This document shows, in pieces, positions 18,475-33,400 of a DNA stretch of 64,000 nt. Below the pieces are notes generated by a model. The model had not been told where the DNA came from, searched no databases, and worked only from the letters and a program-made list of their open reading frames with translations. The stretch comes from Hydractinia symbiolongicarpus (lineage: Eukaryota > Cnidaria > Hydrozoa > Anthoathecata > Hydractiniidae): NCBI RefSeq assembly GCF_029227915.1, contig NC_079875.1, positions 20,269,001 to 20,333,000 on the forward strand, written 5' to 3'. Positions within the stretch are counted from its first letter, which is position 1, and each line of letters starts with the position of its first letter. A program made the translations under genes and the position numbers.

Positions 18475-21400
18475 ATGCCAGTAGGTATGTCAATGATTTC
18501 CGGACAGCCTTCTTGCAATGTGTGCAATGAAGTGTTTGAAGATGAAGAGAAAATGGTGAATTCAAACGGACAACTTTACCACGAAAACTGCTTTGTGTAG
18601 GAATGTTTATTTGTTAAATATAAAATACCTGCATTTACTTAAGTTTTTTATAATGGATTAACAATATATTTTTATAGCTGTGCTCAGTGTTTTCGACCCT
18701 TTGAGGATGGCTTGTTTTATGAAGTAAGTATGAAGTGGATATTCGTCCGCACTTTAATAATGTATATATGGAGGAATATTTTCTGAGCTATTCATCTGCA
18801 CTTTTTTTAATCTACGGAAGAATATTTTTCTAGTTATTCATCCACAATTTTTTTAATCTTCTGCACGATAAAAAATATTTACAGTTATTTGCAAGATTTT
18901 GGAGTAGATGACAAGAGATTTGCATTCTTTTACATTTCTTTTTCATTCGTTTTAGGAGCCTTTTTTTCCTTAAACACAGGACTAAATGATACCAGTTTAG
19001 GCATTTGTCACATTGCATGGAGTTTTCTTCATTCTTAAAAAAACATTTGAAGAACCCATTACAAATATAGTTAGCCGATCTTCGGATTGTCCGAATAATA
19101 ATTTTCCACTGATCTCCAGGCTCATGCAGTGAAATACTTTTAATTGTCCAGGTTCCTCAGTAGTAACAATCATAATAGTAGAAAACATTGTATATATTAT
19201 AAAATAAATTTATACAAGATCCTTTGTGTTGTACCTTGTTGTAGGCTTTCGAAGAAAGTCTGCAGGATTAGCAGTTGTGTGCCAGTCCTCCATTGGATTG
19301 AACATCCAGTTTACACCAATGTGTGCATATGTATAATAGAGTTTGAATCAGCCCGTCTTAACGTGGTGTATCCTACCAGTTGTGGTTCATTTGGTATCTG
19401 GAATAGATATTTATCAAGGCTGTTTTTAAAAAGGTCCAGTGTGTAACCAGACATATTACGGATGGATTTGGGGAGGATGTTAAAGAGCTTTATTCCATGG
19501 ATAGGTAAACTTAACTCTGCCACCCTACTGTGTGGACCACACAGAAGTTTTGCTTTCCGCTTATGCCGAGGATGATGATAGCTTTGGATTTTCAGATTGA
19601 CATTTGGTACCAACTGTTCCATGATTTTCCAAATATAAATTATTCGATACCTTTCCCTTCTACGCTCCAATGAATGCAGTTTCAGTTTCTTATGATTTCC
19701 AGTAGTCGTGATTGGTCAAGTTTCTGATTTTTCGTATATAGGACCATTGCAATGTCTCTATCATCTGTATCTCTCCAACTTTATGTGGACTCCATAGGAC
19801 TGAACAATACTCAAATAGAGGAAGAACAAGAGATTTCCACATGGTCATAAGGTGGTCCTTCGTTCTGTTGTAAAAAGTTCTTAAAATCCAAGACATCATG
19901 TTTTTACTGTCATTTCCTACTTTCAATATATGGGAATGGAAGGAGCAGTTGGTGGATAATATGACACCAAGATCTTTCAGTTCCTCTCGCTCTGTGATGA
20001 TGGATCCAGAGTGCGAAAGATACGATGTGCAATTTTTCAGGGTGTCGTTCGTGCCATAACACATGACCTCAAACTTTAATCATTAAATTTCATGTTGCAT
20101 CTTCTGCCCAATCATAAATTTTCTGTAGATCACTTTGCAACTTGCCCATGACCTTGAGAGAGTCGATGCTCTTGGTAACCCTTGTATCATCGGCAATTGA
20201 CCGTACAATACTGTCACTGACATTTGAGTCTATATCAAGGAGGATGATGAAGATAAGTGGTTCAAGCACACTACCTTGGGGTACACCTGAAATAATTGGT
20301 ACGCAATTGTATATTTGTGACATGGATCGGGATGCCAGGCAATAAGAGTAAACAATAACAGGCAGGACAGATACATGTGCAGATATAAAAACAGTAATAA
20401 CCCCAGCATATTCACTTAAATGGTATAAGACACCCACAATGAAAGAAATATACAAATATAGCTTTGAAATTCAACAAACGATTGACAAAATAAATTGAGA
20501 TATATTACACTTAGGCAGAAAGACAATGGAAAAGATCCGTCCTATAAATTTTAATGACATTGGCACATATTTCGGTATATTGCGAAAAAAAAAAAAAAAT
20601 CTGGAAGTGCCAAAAAATACATTTGCAAGGTGTAATTCCTAATTAACAAAAATGTTCCTAAAATCTTACACAGAATGTCAAATGTCAAATCGCATTAAGT
20701 TCTCCATACCAAACTTACACAAAATATGAAAAACCTCAGGTTGAAAGGTATAAAATCTAGTGGATAGAAAGTTACAACAAGAACAGTAACAACTCTGACA
20801 GTTGCAACACCCACTGTCACAACACCGATCATAGCAACGTAAAAAAAAACACATCTGAAATATGTATAATAGAAGCCATAGTTTGAAAAACATAAAGTTT
20901 AAATTTAGAAAAATCAGTCATTTCGGTTGCATAGCATCCTCTTGCATAAAAATTTACACAAAATGTAAAAGTCAACTAATTTAACAAAAAAAAAAATTAA
21001 TTATCTTTTTGGTATGATGATTCATATTGCCCTTTACCAAACATTTTAAACCAAAATATCAAAAAAGTGGTGAGCAAGGCGCAAATTTCAAATGAACAAA
21101 GATCCTCAGCTAAAAAGTGTATACAGCCCTTCCTCACAAAAGTTTACACAAAATGTAAAACGGAACGGTTTTTGAGGAGCAAATCCAACCAAAAACATTT
21201 CATTAGACATGTTTTATATTGTGTTCACCCATAAAATCTTACACAAAAGTCAGTCATTTCAGTATATTGATTACAGTCCTTGGCCATTAGATTTATACAA
21301 AAATACAAATTGAAAGATGTAAAATCTTATTGTATAAAATTTTATTTTTTTAGTTTTTATATGTCACATATTTGTATCCTCCCTTACATAAGTTGAACAT

Positions 21401-24400
21401 AAAATGTAAAAAAAAACAGTTTCAGTCATAGCATTATTTTTTGTCAAACCGTGTTATTTTTAATGCGTTTCAAACATCGATCTTGTAAAATAATGTCAAA
21501 GGAACTTATTTTTGTTGATTTTAAATTTACTCCTTGCAAGTTGTTCTCCTTTGATATTTCAGATTGAAATGTAAAACCGTGGAATTTCCTTCTAGCAAAA
21601 CTGACATCACATATACAGTTCCCCAACAAAACTTTATTTACACAAAATATAAAAAACATCAGCCTACACAACAGCTTACAGTGAAGGATATTTTTTTTCA
21701 GTATATTGCATGTGGTCCATTTCCACAACAGTTTTTGCAAAATTTAAAAAAACAGCAGTTTGCAACATGAGCAATGTTAACAACCATGTATACCTCCCTC
21801 TTCTGCAAAACTTTAACCCAAAAGGTAAAAAACTTAAATTTTTGCTCAAAATGTCAACAACCCTTGTATTTATATAAAATAAAAATTTACAAAAAACAGT
21901 CATATTGCTATTTTACATGCAGGATCACATTTAACAGGAAATGTCAAAAACAAAATAAAAATAGCACACTTAACACACACACACACAGGCATGCACACAC
22001 GTGATATTCCATGAAAGTTTACACAAAATATGAAAAGAAATATGCTATAAGCATAAAAATGTCTGCGCACTAATCCTAAAAAGTCCGGTGAGTCTTTGGA
22101 AGATTTTGTGGCCTGTTAGCTACATCTTCTATAATGCATGCTTAAAACAGATCCCTAAGTAAAAGTACTAAGGTAGCTAGGAATAACAACATAACTCATA
22201 GGTTAGCTAAGACAGCCAGTTAAATCTAATTAAACTAGGGAAGATCAACTAGCTAGCTATTTATGCTTAGTAAAACACATTAAAGAAGAGATAGTTGCTA
22301 TAAATTAGAATTAAAAGTTATCTGATACAACAGAATAGTAATGTAAGAATTATAAGATGAGTTCAACAAACCAGAGTTTTCCTTTTGGGCCAGCAAATTT
22401 GTTTACTTTATTCAGAGAAACTTTGTCTCGCCAAACTTTTAAAAATAGCCATTCGTGAAAGTAAAAAATTTCTAAATTGTCGATTTGCGAAAGTTTATCC
22501 ACTAAAATTTTAAAAAAATTTGCTGGTTTTAAAAGTTATTTCTTGACTTGCCCTCACTTGTCTCACCCTCCCGATAAAAAAAGAGACAACTGGCGCTGGG
22601 AAAGAGATTGGAATGAACTTAGAAATAAACATAAGCGATGATGTTATAAATGTATGTATGGCCTATAACCGAGTTACTGGCGAAGAAGACGATGACGACG
22701 ATGCGTGGGAGCCGGAAGAAGACAAGCCTAGAAATGTGTTTGATCTTTTTTGTGATTCTGACGATAAATCCAATTTGTAAATAGAAGTTTTTACATACCA
22801 TTAAAAAGAAAATTACATCGTTAAAAAACACTTTTCTATCATAAAAAATATAGGCCACTTTTTTATAAGAACATAAAAAATCACAAATCGAGAAAGTCTA
22901 TCTTGCCAAAACTTTCCAATTTTAGATTTTACGAAATTTTATCACGCGAAAATTTTTTAATTTGTAGATTCGCGAAAATTTATCCAAAAAATTTCGCGAG
23001 TTTTTGGACCTGCGAAAGTTTCTCCCGCCAAAGTTTCTCCGAATAAAGTAGTAGCTAACAGCTTAGTGTAGCATTTTGAATTTTAGCAAAAACATTAGTT
23101 ACACACAATAATTATCCAAAAAAAGAAAACAAATATACCAGCTTTTAAAACTTAAAATTTGAGAAGTGGCTTTTTATGGGTATGCGAGTCTGTTGACATT
23201 TTGAAGCTTAGGTCTAGCTTACATAAAAACTAAACGTTTAAACAATATCAAATTTCTTACTTTTTCTGAATTCTAACCCCCTTCAAACTCTTTCCTTCGA
23301 TTCCTACTTTCAATAGCTTTTAAACTTTTCTACTTCTACTTCTTACCTTTTAAATATATATTCTTTTTAACTCCATGGTACTTCTCGCTTTGACATTCTC
23401 TGCTTTTACTATCTGGACTTTTTTATGACAAAGGGATTGTCAAAAATAAGACATTTTTTATCCGCTTCTTTAGTTTGCCTTAATTATTAATCTCTGCAAT
23501 CCTCTTGACACAACTGAATAATCTCAGGAAACAAACTTGTTTACCTTGTTGGAAATGTATATTTTTAGTTTGATGGGCGGCAGTATTGTGAGTACGATTT
23601 CCAGCAACTTTATGCACCATGTTGCCGTGGATGCTCTGAGTATATTATTGGCAGAGTTATAAAAGCAATGAACGCAAATTGGCATCCAGAATGCTTTAGA
23701 TGTGAAATATGTGATGATACTTTAGCTGATGCAGGTTTTGTAAAGAATGCAGGGAGGTAAGCATTTGATTTTTCCAGTTGTGCCTTGTTTGGAGACAGGG
23801 CTGACTATGTTTTTTTTATAAAACTATTTTACAAGCAGATCAACCAAAATTAACAAAACAAATAAATTTGACCCAGTTTTTGTCTTCACTTTAAATGGAT
23901 GCCTGGTTTGACTTATATCTAATTTTTCCATATAATAATTTTTTTTTGTGTTAAAAAATTGTAGAAGTAAAATTGTGGTGGAAAATATAAAAACTGGGAG
24001 ATGTGAGCCTTTAGCTACTGTTTTTGAAAAAAAACGATTGTGGTAAAGTGTTTCTGCCATATTGAAATTTATATTTGTTAGAGTACTGTGAAACGGTTTG
24101 TTAACATCGTGTTCGTGTAACGAGCATGGTGCACACGAATCCTGATAAAATTGTGGTCTTTATATATAACAAGCATTCTATTGTGGCCACCACGCTAATA
24201 TTATTATCTCCACGAAGGATCGTGTGTCCCACGATTATTTTCGCAAGCTCCACGATTTTTATAGCCAGTATAATTTAATTTTTTTTCTTTTCAAAAAAGT
24301 TTTTCAGTAAAGTTAATTTGTTTGTTAAAAAAGCATATTCGTAGTTTTTGCTTGGTGTATACTTATTTTTATGAAATTCATTTGTCTAGAAAAGTTAAAT

Positions 24401-27400
24401 TTGTCTGCGGTGATAGAAATGCTTTTTTAACTTGCATTTTAAAAGTTTAAAAACGAAAAGCGGCGATAGAAATGCTCTTATCGCAATTTAAAAGTTTAAA
24501 AACGAATAGCGGCGATAGAAATGCTCTTATAGATCGCATTTTAAAAGTTTATAAATGAATAGCGCCGATAGAAATATTTTTTTACATCGCGTTTTGATTC
24601 AGGAACGATTAAAATCTATTATTTAGCTAGCTTTATGACAACGAATTAGAACAACAAGTGTTAATTTATTTTTTTGATGTCAATACAGCCGACCAGATAT
24701 AGAGCGATATCAACGCAGGATATGTTTAAGGAGGTTGTAGAATCAAAGGTAGAAGATTCCAGAGGCAGGTTAACCAGACTTATAAAGTTTACAATAGGTG
24801 AACCCAGAGAACTTATTCAACATTGCATACAGCACCCCCCTGAGGTTGGTTATGAAAACGCTATTGAACTTCTGACAAAAAGGTATGGGAATCCCCATAT
24901 TATTCTAGCTAATTACAGAAAGGAAATAAGAAATTGACCTCAGTTAAAATTCAACGACGCAAAAGGGTTCAGAGATTTTTTTTAGTTTCTTAATAAAGTG
25001 CCAGAGCATTGTAATTGGGAGGGACTGGAATGTGTTGGATACCCCTGATACCATATGTTTTCTCGTTTCCAAGTTGTCAGGTTCTTTGACGGATCGTTGG
25101 AATCGCAAGATTATGATTAAACGCTTTAGGCACCTTTCAGAACCTAGTTTAGAGGATTTCATTGACTTTTTTGGGCAGGAGTCTACCTTGATAAACAATC
25201 CGCTATTTTCAAAGAATGCCCTTAAGCAGTTTACTAACACAGGAAAAGTTACCTGATAAGAAGAAATCTTACAAAAGCTTTGCTATGAATACCAACTATA
25301 GATCGTCAAATGACATTAAAAGGCTGTGCCCTGCTTGTTCTGCTAAGAATGATTTAAATGACTGTAAATTGTTTATACTGTAGAGGGAAGAAGCAAATTT
25401 CTTGAAAGGAAAAGATTATGCTATGGCTGTTACGATCCAATAACAGACGAACGCAATGCAAAATCCTGTCCACATCGACGTAAATGTATTATTTGTAAAG
25501 GAAACCATCCTACTGGCTTGCATGGCTTTAGATTTAGGAAAAGAAATGACTCCCAGGATAAGGAGGAAAACAAAGAAAGCACCGAAGAGAAGGAATCTGT
25601 TAAGAGCAATGCCGCTGGATTGTCAAAATCATGCAATTCTTCTAACTTTGGTAAAGTTATCAGTCTTTGCATAGTGCCAGTAAAGGTATCACATAAATCT
25701 ACTGGTAAGAGTGTTACTACCTTAGCCATGCTGGATAATTGTAGCCAAACTTCGTTTGTAACGACAGATCTAGTCAAGACATTGGACGTCTGTGGTGCTG
25801 AAACATCATTAGCCATTTAAACAATTAATGGAACAGAGACTGTTAAATCTGAGGCAATAGAAGATTTGATAATTGAAGGCATTAGCACAAAATTTGAAAA
25901 TATCCCTGTCATGTTACCCAAGGCATACACAAGACGAGAACTGCTTGTAGATACAGATCATTGTAGCAACTACTGATAAGTTATCTCAATGGAAATACTT
26001 AGAACCGGTTTATCCACACTTTAGAATCCAGAAGTTTGATGTTGACTTGTTGATTGGCGCAAATTGTGCAAAGGCACGTGAACCAGTGGATGTGCTGGAT
26101 GGTGCATTGTAGGACCAATCAAGTCAGAAGGTTAAAATAATTATTCTATCAAATCTTGTCATAAAATTGCTGTGAACGACATATAGGAAACAACAGAATT
26201 GCTAAGCATCATTTTGAATCCGAAAGTAGTGTGAAAGAAACTTATATTAATAACATGCTTGAAAAGTTGTACCTTTCAGATTTTACGGAGGCAAGATTGT
26301 CGCCTCGCAGCAACATAGAATTTAATCTAGAAGAAATGTCAATGGAAGATAAAACATTTAGTCAAAAGCAGGCAAGTTTGGAAGTCATTATAAAATGCCT
26401 TTGCTATTCCGAAATGAAGACTTGTTGATGCCTGACAGAGACAACAGAAACGTATGCTGAGAAGACTGATGCATTTAAAGGAAAGATTTTTACGTAATCC
26501 GAAATTCCTAGCTGAATACCAAAAGTTCATGAAGAACATTATGGATAAAAGCTATGCCAGAAAAGCCGTGATGCCTGCATCTCCTGGGAAGTCTTGGTAA
26601 TCCCCTATCATGCAGTTTATAATGAGAAGAAGAATAAGATCAGAGTAGTCTTGATTGTGGAGCAGAAAACCATGGTAGATCATTAAACAAGGAATTGATC
26701 CCTCGACCAGACATTACCGACCATTTTATAGGTGTGCTTAACAGGTTTAGAGAAGGAACCATAGCAGTCATGGCTGACATCGAATCTATGCACCTCCAGG
26801 TGTTTGTAACGGAACACCAAAGATCGTTTCAGAGAATTCTTTGGTGGGACAAAAGCAATAAAGAAATGACCAAACCGGTCGAATACGAAATGAATGTCCA
26901 CATCTTTGGAGCGACTTCGTCTGCGAGTTGTAGCAATTATGCCTTAAAAAAAACTGCCTTAGATATTCAAGGCAAATTTGGAATTGATGCAGCGTTATTG
27001 AAGAATTTTTATGTCGATTACATGCTGAAGTCAAAAGATAATCTTGGTGAGACCATTTCGTTAATGAAAAACGTCACTTCTATGTGTAAGGCGGGAGGTT
27101 TTAGGTTAACAAAGTTTGTCAGTAATAATAAAGAACTGTTATTGTCTATACCTGAAAATGATAGGAAAACGGGGTTTACTGATTGTGAATTATTGTCTGG
27201 AGATGCGGATCTGCCGTCCGATAGTACGTTAGGTAGCACATGGGATATCGAAATGGATTGCTTTAAATTTAGGATCGACCTGAAAATGACGCCCTACAAC
27301 AGAAGAGGTATGCTTTCTATGTTGAGCGCGTTGTACGATCCCTTGGGATTTCTAGCTCCATTTCCAGTCAGAGGAAAAATAATCCTTCAAGAACTGTGCA

Positions 27401-30400
27401 GCATAAACCTAAATTGGGATGACCCAGCCTGGAACATGTGGAAAGACAGTATCCAGCCTCTCGAAGGATTTAGAATACCGCGATGCTTCAGGCCCGAAAA
27501 ATTTGGTAAGATTGTTCATTCCTCGATCCACTACTTTTCTGATGCGTCTGAGTTTGCATATGGCCAAGCTACATACCTAAGAATAGTAAATGAAAGTGGT
27601 AGAGTACATGTTTGCTTGGTTGTGGGTAAGGCAAGAGTCGCTCCTTTGAAATTCGTATCTATGCCTCGATTAGAATTAACAGCAACTACTTTGTCTGTTA
27701 AGATATCTTCTTTGTTGAGACAAGAATTGCGACTACTATGTGTTATGAATATTTTTGGACTGGTAGTCAAGTCGTCTTAGGACATCTAAAGAATCAAACG
27801 AAAAGATTCAAAGTTTTTGTGGCTAATAGGATCTAGATTATCAGAAGCAACAGCAAAATCGATGACTGGAATTATGTACCGTCGAACGAAAATCCGGCCG
27901 ACATAGCGTCAAGAGGATCAGATGCTTCGAAAGACAAACAAGTTAAAATGTGGTTTAGAGGACCAGAGTTCTTGTGGAATGATCAGTATAGTTGGAAACT
28001 ATCCAAACACGCCGCAGAAGTAGACGAAAACGATCCGGAGGTTAAGAAAGTGAAAGTAAACGCTGGCCTAGTCACAAATGATCTGATGAGCACGCTTGAA
28101 GAAAGCATGTCTTGCTGGAAGAAAATGAAGCGTGTAATGGCGTGGATCCTTCTGTTTTCAGGTAGAATCAAAACGATAAAACCAGGCGATGCATCCACGA
28201 AAGGTATCATCGACGCAGAACGATTGAAATACGCTTAAAGAAATATCATGCAGCTGACTCCAGAAAAAAATTTCGAAACGGAATTGCGAAATTCATTGTC
28301 TGGGAAAATCAATGTTAAAAACAAATTGTCGAAACTTAATCTCTTTGTTGATTTACAAGGCCTATTAAGAGTAGGAGGAAGAATCGAACGATCTGTGCTA
28401 GATAAAGAACATGTGCATACTATCATAAATAGCCAGACATCTTTGTTGATTATTCGATATTGCCATCAAAACGGCGCACATGCGGGCAGAGGAATAACCA
28501 TCAACGAAGTACGAGGTTATGGGATTTGGATCATGATAAATGCTTTAACACGAAAGGTTATTCATAAGTGCACCATATGTAGGAGCTTAAGAGGACGTGC
28601 TGGAGAACAAAAGATGGTTCAACGAAGCACCACCATTTAGTTATTGCGGGTTAGATTGTTTTGGTCCGTTCTTGATCAAGGTAAGGAGAAGCGAGATGAA
28701 AAGTTATGGTGTATTGTTTACATGCTTGTCTAGCACAGCTGTGCACATTGAAATCGCGAGCAGTTTAGAAACTGATACGTTTTTTTTGGCCCTTCGTCGC
28801 TTTGTTGGCAGAAGAAGAAACGTAAGTTATCTAAGATTTGATAATGGGAGTAAGTTCGTTGGAAGTGATAATGAATTAAAACGAGCTTTTTTAGAAATGG
28901 ATTATGAAAAAATCAAGTTTTTTCTAAACGAGTTAAACGCTGATTGGATATGGAACTTCAATCCACCAGCAGCCAGTCACATGGGAGGAGTCTGGGAGAG
29001 GCAGATAAGATCAACCAGACAAATTCTAGCATCATTGCTGAAGACCCGCTGTTCAAGTTTAGATGATGAATCATTAAACACCCTCATTAAAACGGAAGCC
29101 ATATTAAACTCAAAACCCCTAACAGTCGATACCCTCAGTGACGCGAATAGCTTCATACCAATATCTCCATCAAAGATTTTGACAATGAAGTTAGATGTCG
29201 TGTTTCTACCACCTGGAGAGTTTCTGAAACCTGATGTTTATTCAAGGAAAGGATGGCGTAGAGTTCAACACATAGAAAATGAATTCTGGATTAGATGGAG
29301 AAAGGAATTTCTTTCAACCCTTCAGGAACGTCGACTTTGGAACACGATTAAACGAAATTTTAAGGTTGGAGACATCGTCATATTAAGAGACTCAACCCTG
29401 TTTACTGTTCAAAATCGATGGCCGTTAGCAAGAATTGTGAGCGTCGTGTTAGATAAGAATGGAATAGTGAGAATTGTGAACATTCGAATAAGTGGGTCTC
29501 GAGCCGTAATGCAACGGCCGATATCAAAAGTAGTTTTGCTTCTGGAAAACGAATAGTCCAATTCCCGACAAGGAGCCATTCATTAGGTCATGTTGTATGT
29601 ACGAACATGAGAGGAGCCATGTGTTACTGCCGTATTGAAATTTATATTTGTTCTGTAATTTATGTTGTCCTTGTGTTGTCGCGTTTGTGCTCTGCTGTTC
29701 GCTCTGCGGTGGAGTAAGAGATGCATTATATTTGTTAGTTTTGTGTTGTGATGTCCCGTGTTAATTATATAAAAAGAAAATTGTAATTTTGGTACTATTT
29801 TAGTTAAATTTTCCCCTTGTGTCCGTTTTGTTTTGCACATCATGCACATCCTTTTTCGGTGCTGGCGGTCTTCAACATGTAGCGACAGAGTCGGACATAA
29901 ACAGGAATATATTCGCTGTTGAGTGAATTAGTAATTTATATTCGCGTATCACAGGAGTTGTCCTGTATCTCAGTTACAGTTTCAGTTGTTTTTCTCTCAC
30001 TTGTAGTTGGCTTGGCTTACGCCACTATATTTCTAGTAAGTGTTTAATATATTTGTCATGTTACATGTGTTATTTGTTACTTAAAGTTCGCCTTGTATTT
30101 TGTTGTTTAGCGAGTAAAATTGTTAACTACTCCGTTGAAAACGTGTTTTTAATTTCCAAGCACCTACAAAACGTATGTAGCAGAGCACAAAGTGACAACA
30201 CAAGGACAACATAAATTACATAACAAATATAAATTTCAATACGGCAGGAACAGTAAAGAAACATCGTTTTACTTTATATTTTGAAAATACATTATTTATT
30301 GTCATTAAACAAGAGTTTTACAGCATCTAAATGTTAATAGATTGCAAATGAAGTCTTTTCAAAAGACTTCATTTGTAATCTATTGTACACTGTTTTTATT

Positions 30401-33400
30401 GATAGATTTTCAATCTATCAATAAAAACAGTGTACTGGCATCATCAGGCAATGCGCAAAAAAAGTGTTTGCAAACAGCAGAATAGAAAAAAAATAATATC
30501 TTTATGAATATTTTTTTTCACAACTTATTTTTTGCCAAAACTACGTTATCCATAGGAAAACCTTTCTGATGCCTGCCATAATTGTGTGTAGACAACGCAA
30601 GAACTGTATACTTTATTTTTCAACAAAGTTAGTTATGCAGCAAGTTCTACCATGTCATATTTCATTTGTGTTGTTTTAAACCAAAATCTCTGAGAGAGAA
30701 GCTTCAACAGAAACTCTCTCGTCTTGGCTATTTTGGCCTCCGCACTCTAGATCAGGGCAAGCATTCACAATATTTGGTGTCAGCAAGACTAGCTATCAAA
30801 AAATCGTAGTTTTTATTCTTTAACTTATTTTCTGCAAGGTAATTCCAAATGTGTAAATATGTTTTAGAGCACTGTGTAAAAGATGTAATGCTAACGAGAA
30901 ATCAAAAGGTGGTCGGTTTATGTGTCATAAGTGTCACACATATATTGAGGAAGGAAAACACATTATTTACATGGGTGATCCTGTTCACCCGTGGCATTAT
31001 AACTGTTATGAATGTGGGTAAGTTATTTTCGTATGATTTTATTCTTGCATGGGTGAAAGTGGAAGATTTTTCCTTAATAGTAAGTTTTAAATTGCAATTA
31101 TTTTTACACTTAATTTTAGACGGGAACTTGACGAAACGTGTCGTAAGCGCAACAATGAATTGTATTGTTTACGTTGCCATGACAAGATGGGAATCCCCAT
31201 CTGTGCTGCATGCAAGTGAGTATTAATAATAACTATATATTATACTTATACTAGTCGGTAGCCTGTGGTTAAATCAACGTGTTTAACCTTAGCATATAAT
31301 CGCTTATTAAAGACATATGGTTTTTTCCTGTAAATGTATCTACTGATACTCCATGTATTTGCTTTGTTTGCTATTAATTGAAAATGTTTTGTTCGATATC
31401 TGTGCATTTATTTTTCATGTTTATAGACAACCCATTGAAGATGAGAGAGTTGTGAACGCTATCGGTAAACAGTTCCATGTTGATGTAAGCCTACACTTCC
31501 CTTAGCTTTTGGGTGTGTAAGCAAGGAAAATTTATTTTTGCAAATTATGGCACTACCAATTTGAATTAAACCATCTTCGTCAAAATCTTAACAATTTTTT
31601 CTTTTAGATCTAGTTTTAGTTAGATTTAGTTTTACTGTAAAGATGTATGTTAAAGGGTGTTAAAGTATTTTTAGCTCTATAAAGTTATTGCTTATCACGG
31701 TGCACTAGTGAAGAGTAGCATGCAACACTCCTCTGGACACTTTTGGAAATGGACTATCTCTAGGAAAGTAGCAAGAAAAGGACAAAATTCGAGAAATTAA
31801 TTTTTTTTAAATTGTTATCAAAGCTGTTTAAGTTCGCTTGTTGAAATTCTTATATGTGCATCTGCATATTATCTGATTGACGCCAATGATTAAAAATAAG
31901 TTAAAAATTCTCTATAACAAAAGTTAGAAGAGAATGTATTCAACAACTTCACATGCGGTCTCAATCTAATTGGAATTTTAACGAATAACAATGTAGTATA
32001 TAGCACTTGATAGCATTTTGCGTTTCCCTTCTAGCACTTCTGCTGTGCTAAATGTGAGAAGCCATTTTATGGAAACCGTCACTACGAAAAAAATGGATTG
32101 GCGTATTGTGAAACTCACTTTAATCAGGTAAAAGTAAATTTCCCTTTTGCGAGGGTGGTTTTGCTAAGGTTTTATGGGTGGGATTTAAGCTCCTAAATTT
32201 TTGTTCACACATCTTCAATGTTTGTTCGTCTTAAAAACTTACAAGCCATTGCTCTCAATGTTTCTTCCTCGACTTAAATTTTCCTGAAAAAAAATCACGA
32301 TAAATGAGACTTTATTAAACGCTCACAATGGTAGTCTTTTTCGTTTTAGCTTTTTGGAGATATTTGCTTCATTTGCAACAGAGCTATCATGAGAGACGGT
32401 GAGTGAGTTGATTATATCCCACATTTGTAATCTTTGTGTTCTGAAAATGTTGGAAGGAGTAGAAAACGTATCTGCCTGATTTATCTATATAATAATACGC
32501 CAGTTCCGTGTGTCTGTAACAGGCAAATTGGATATGTTCATTTTCCTATGATCTTACCGAAAAAATGCATGTCTAATATGTTAAATTTTCCGAGGAACAA
32601 TTTAGGTAATTTTCCCAAACCTGGGTCCCTAAAACCGTTTCGGAATGGACAGGTTAATGACGTCATCAAAAAACCTTTAAACCCTAATATCTCTGCAACC
32701 GTTTGTCAAAAGTACACATGATCCTATATATTTTCTTGAACAGCATTCCAAGATCTATTCGATGAAGGCAACAGGCGTAAAAATTTCTAAAAAAAATTTT
32801 GTTTTGACGGGTCTTTGCTGACGTCAGCAAAATTTTTAATCCCTGATATCTCCTTAGGCGTTCGTCGAGAACATACGATCCTCCGGTACATTATTTTGAC
32901 CAGCGTTTCAACCTCTACATATTACAGACAAAAATAAACAAATTTTGCGATTTTTTTTATCTGCACCGCACTGCTGACGTTAGCAAAACATTTAAAACAA
33001 CTTTTCTTTTATTAACCTTTTGCCTAAGTGGAATTCTCCACGGGCTTTATCGACTAGTCTCTATAATAATAGCCGTATTCCGTCTGTCTGTCTGCTCAAA
33101 TGGGTTACCGATATTCCTTTGATCTTTCCGCGATTTTTAGAAACCAGGGGGTTGTTTAATCGCAAATCAAATTATTGATTGAAATAAATTTTAAAAATTA
33201 ATTTTTTTCTCCAATTAATTAAATTAGTTTAATTTATTACCATAAGTAAGAAAAATAAATTTAATGATAAAAATGAATGCATTATTTTAATACGCCATTT
33301 TTAATAATAATTACCCCCGTGACCTTAATCGCCGTTTTCGCTCAGGAGCTACAGAAAACAAATGGGACAGTTTACTGATAGTTTTACTGACTTTGTTACC

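Noticed and set aside
29878-30182. Full BEL/Pao 3' LTR with matching 5' LTR
   Set aside because: No matching copy was found before 24674, so an LTR pair cannot be claimed; kept only as a possibility.
30849-31226. 125-codon open frame across PINCH exons 4 and 5
   Set aside because: It is out of the LIM reading frame and crosses an intron; the correct frame gives LIM zinc ligands with proper splice sites.
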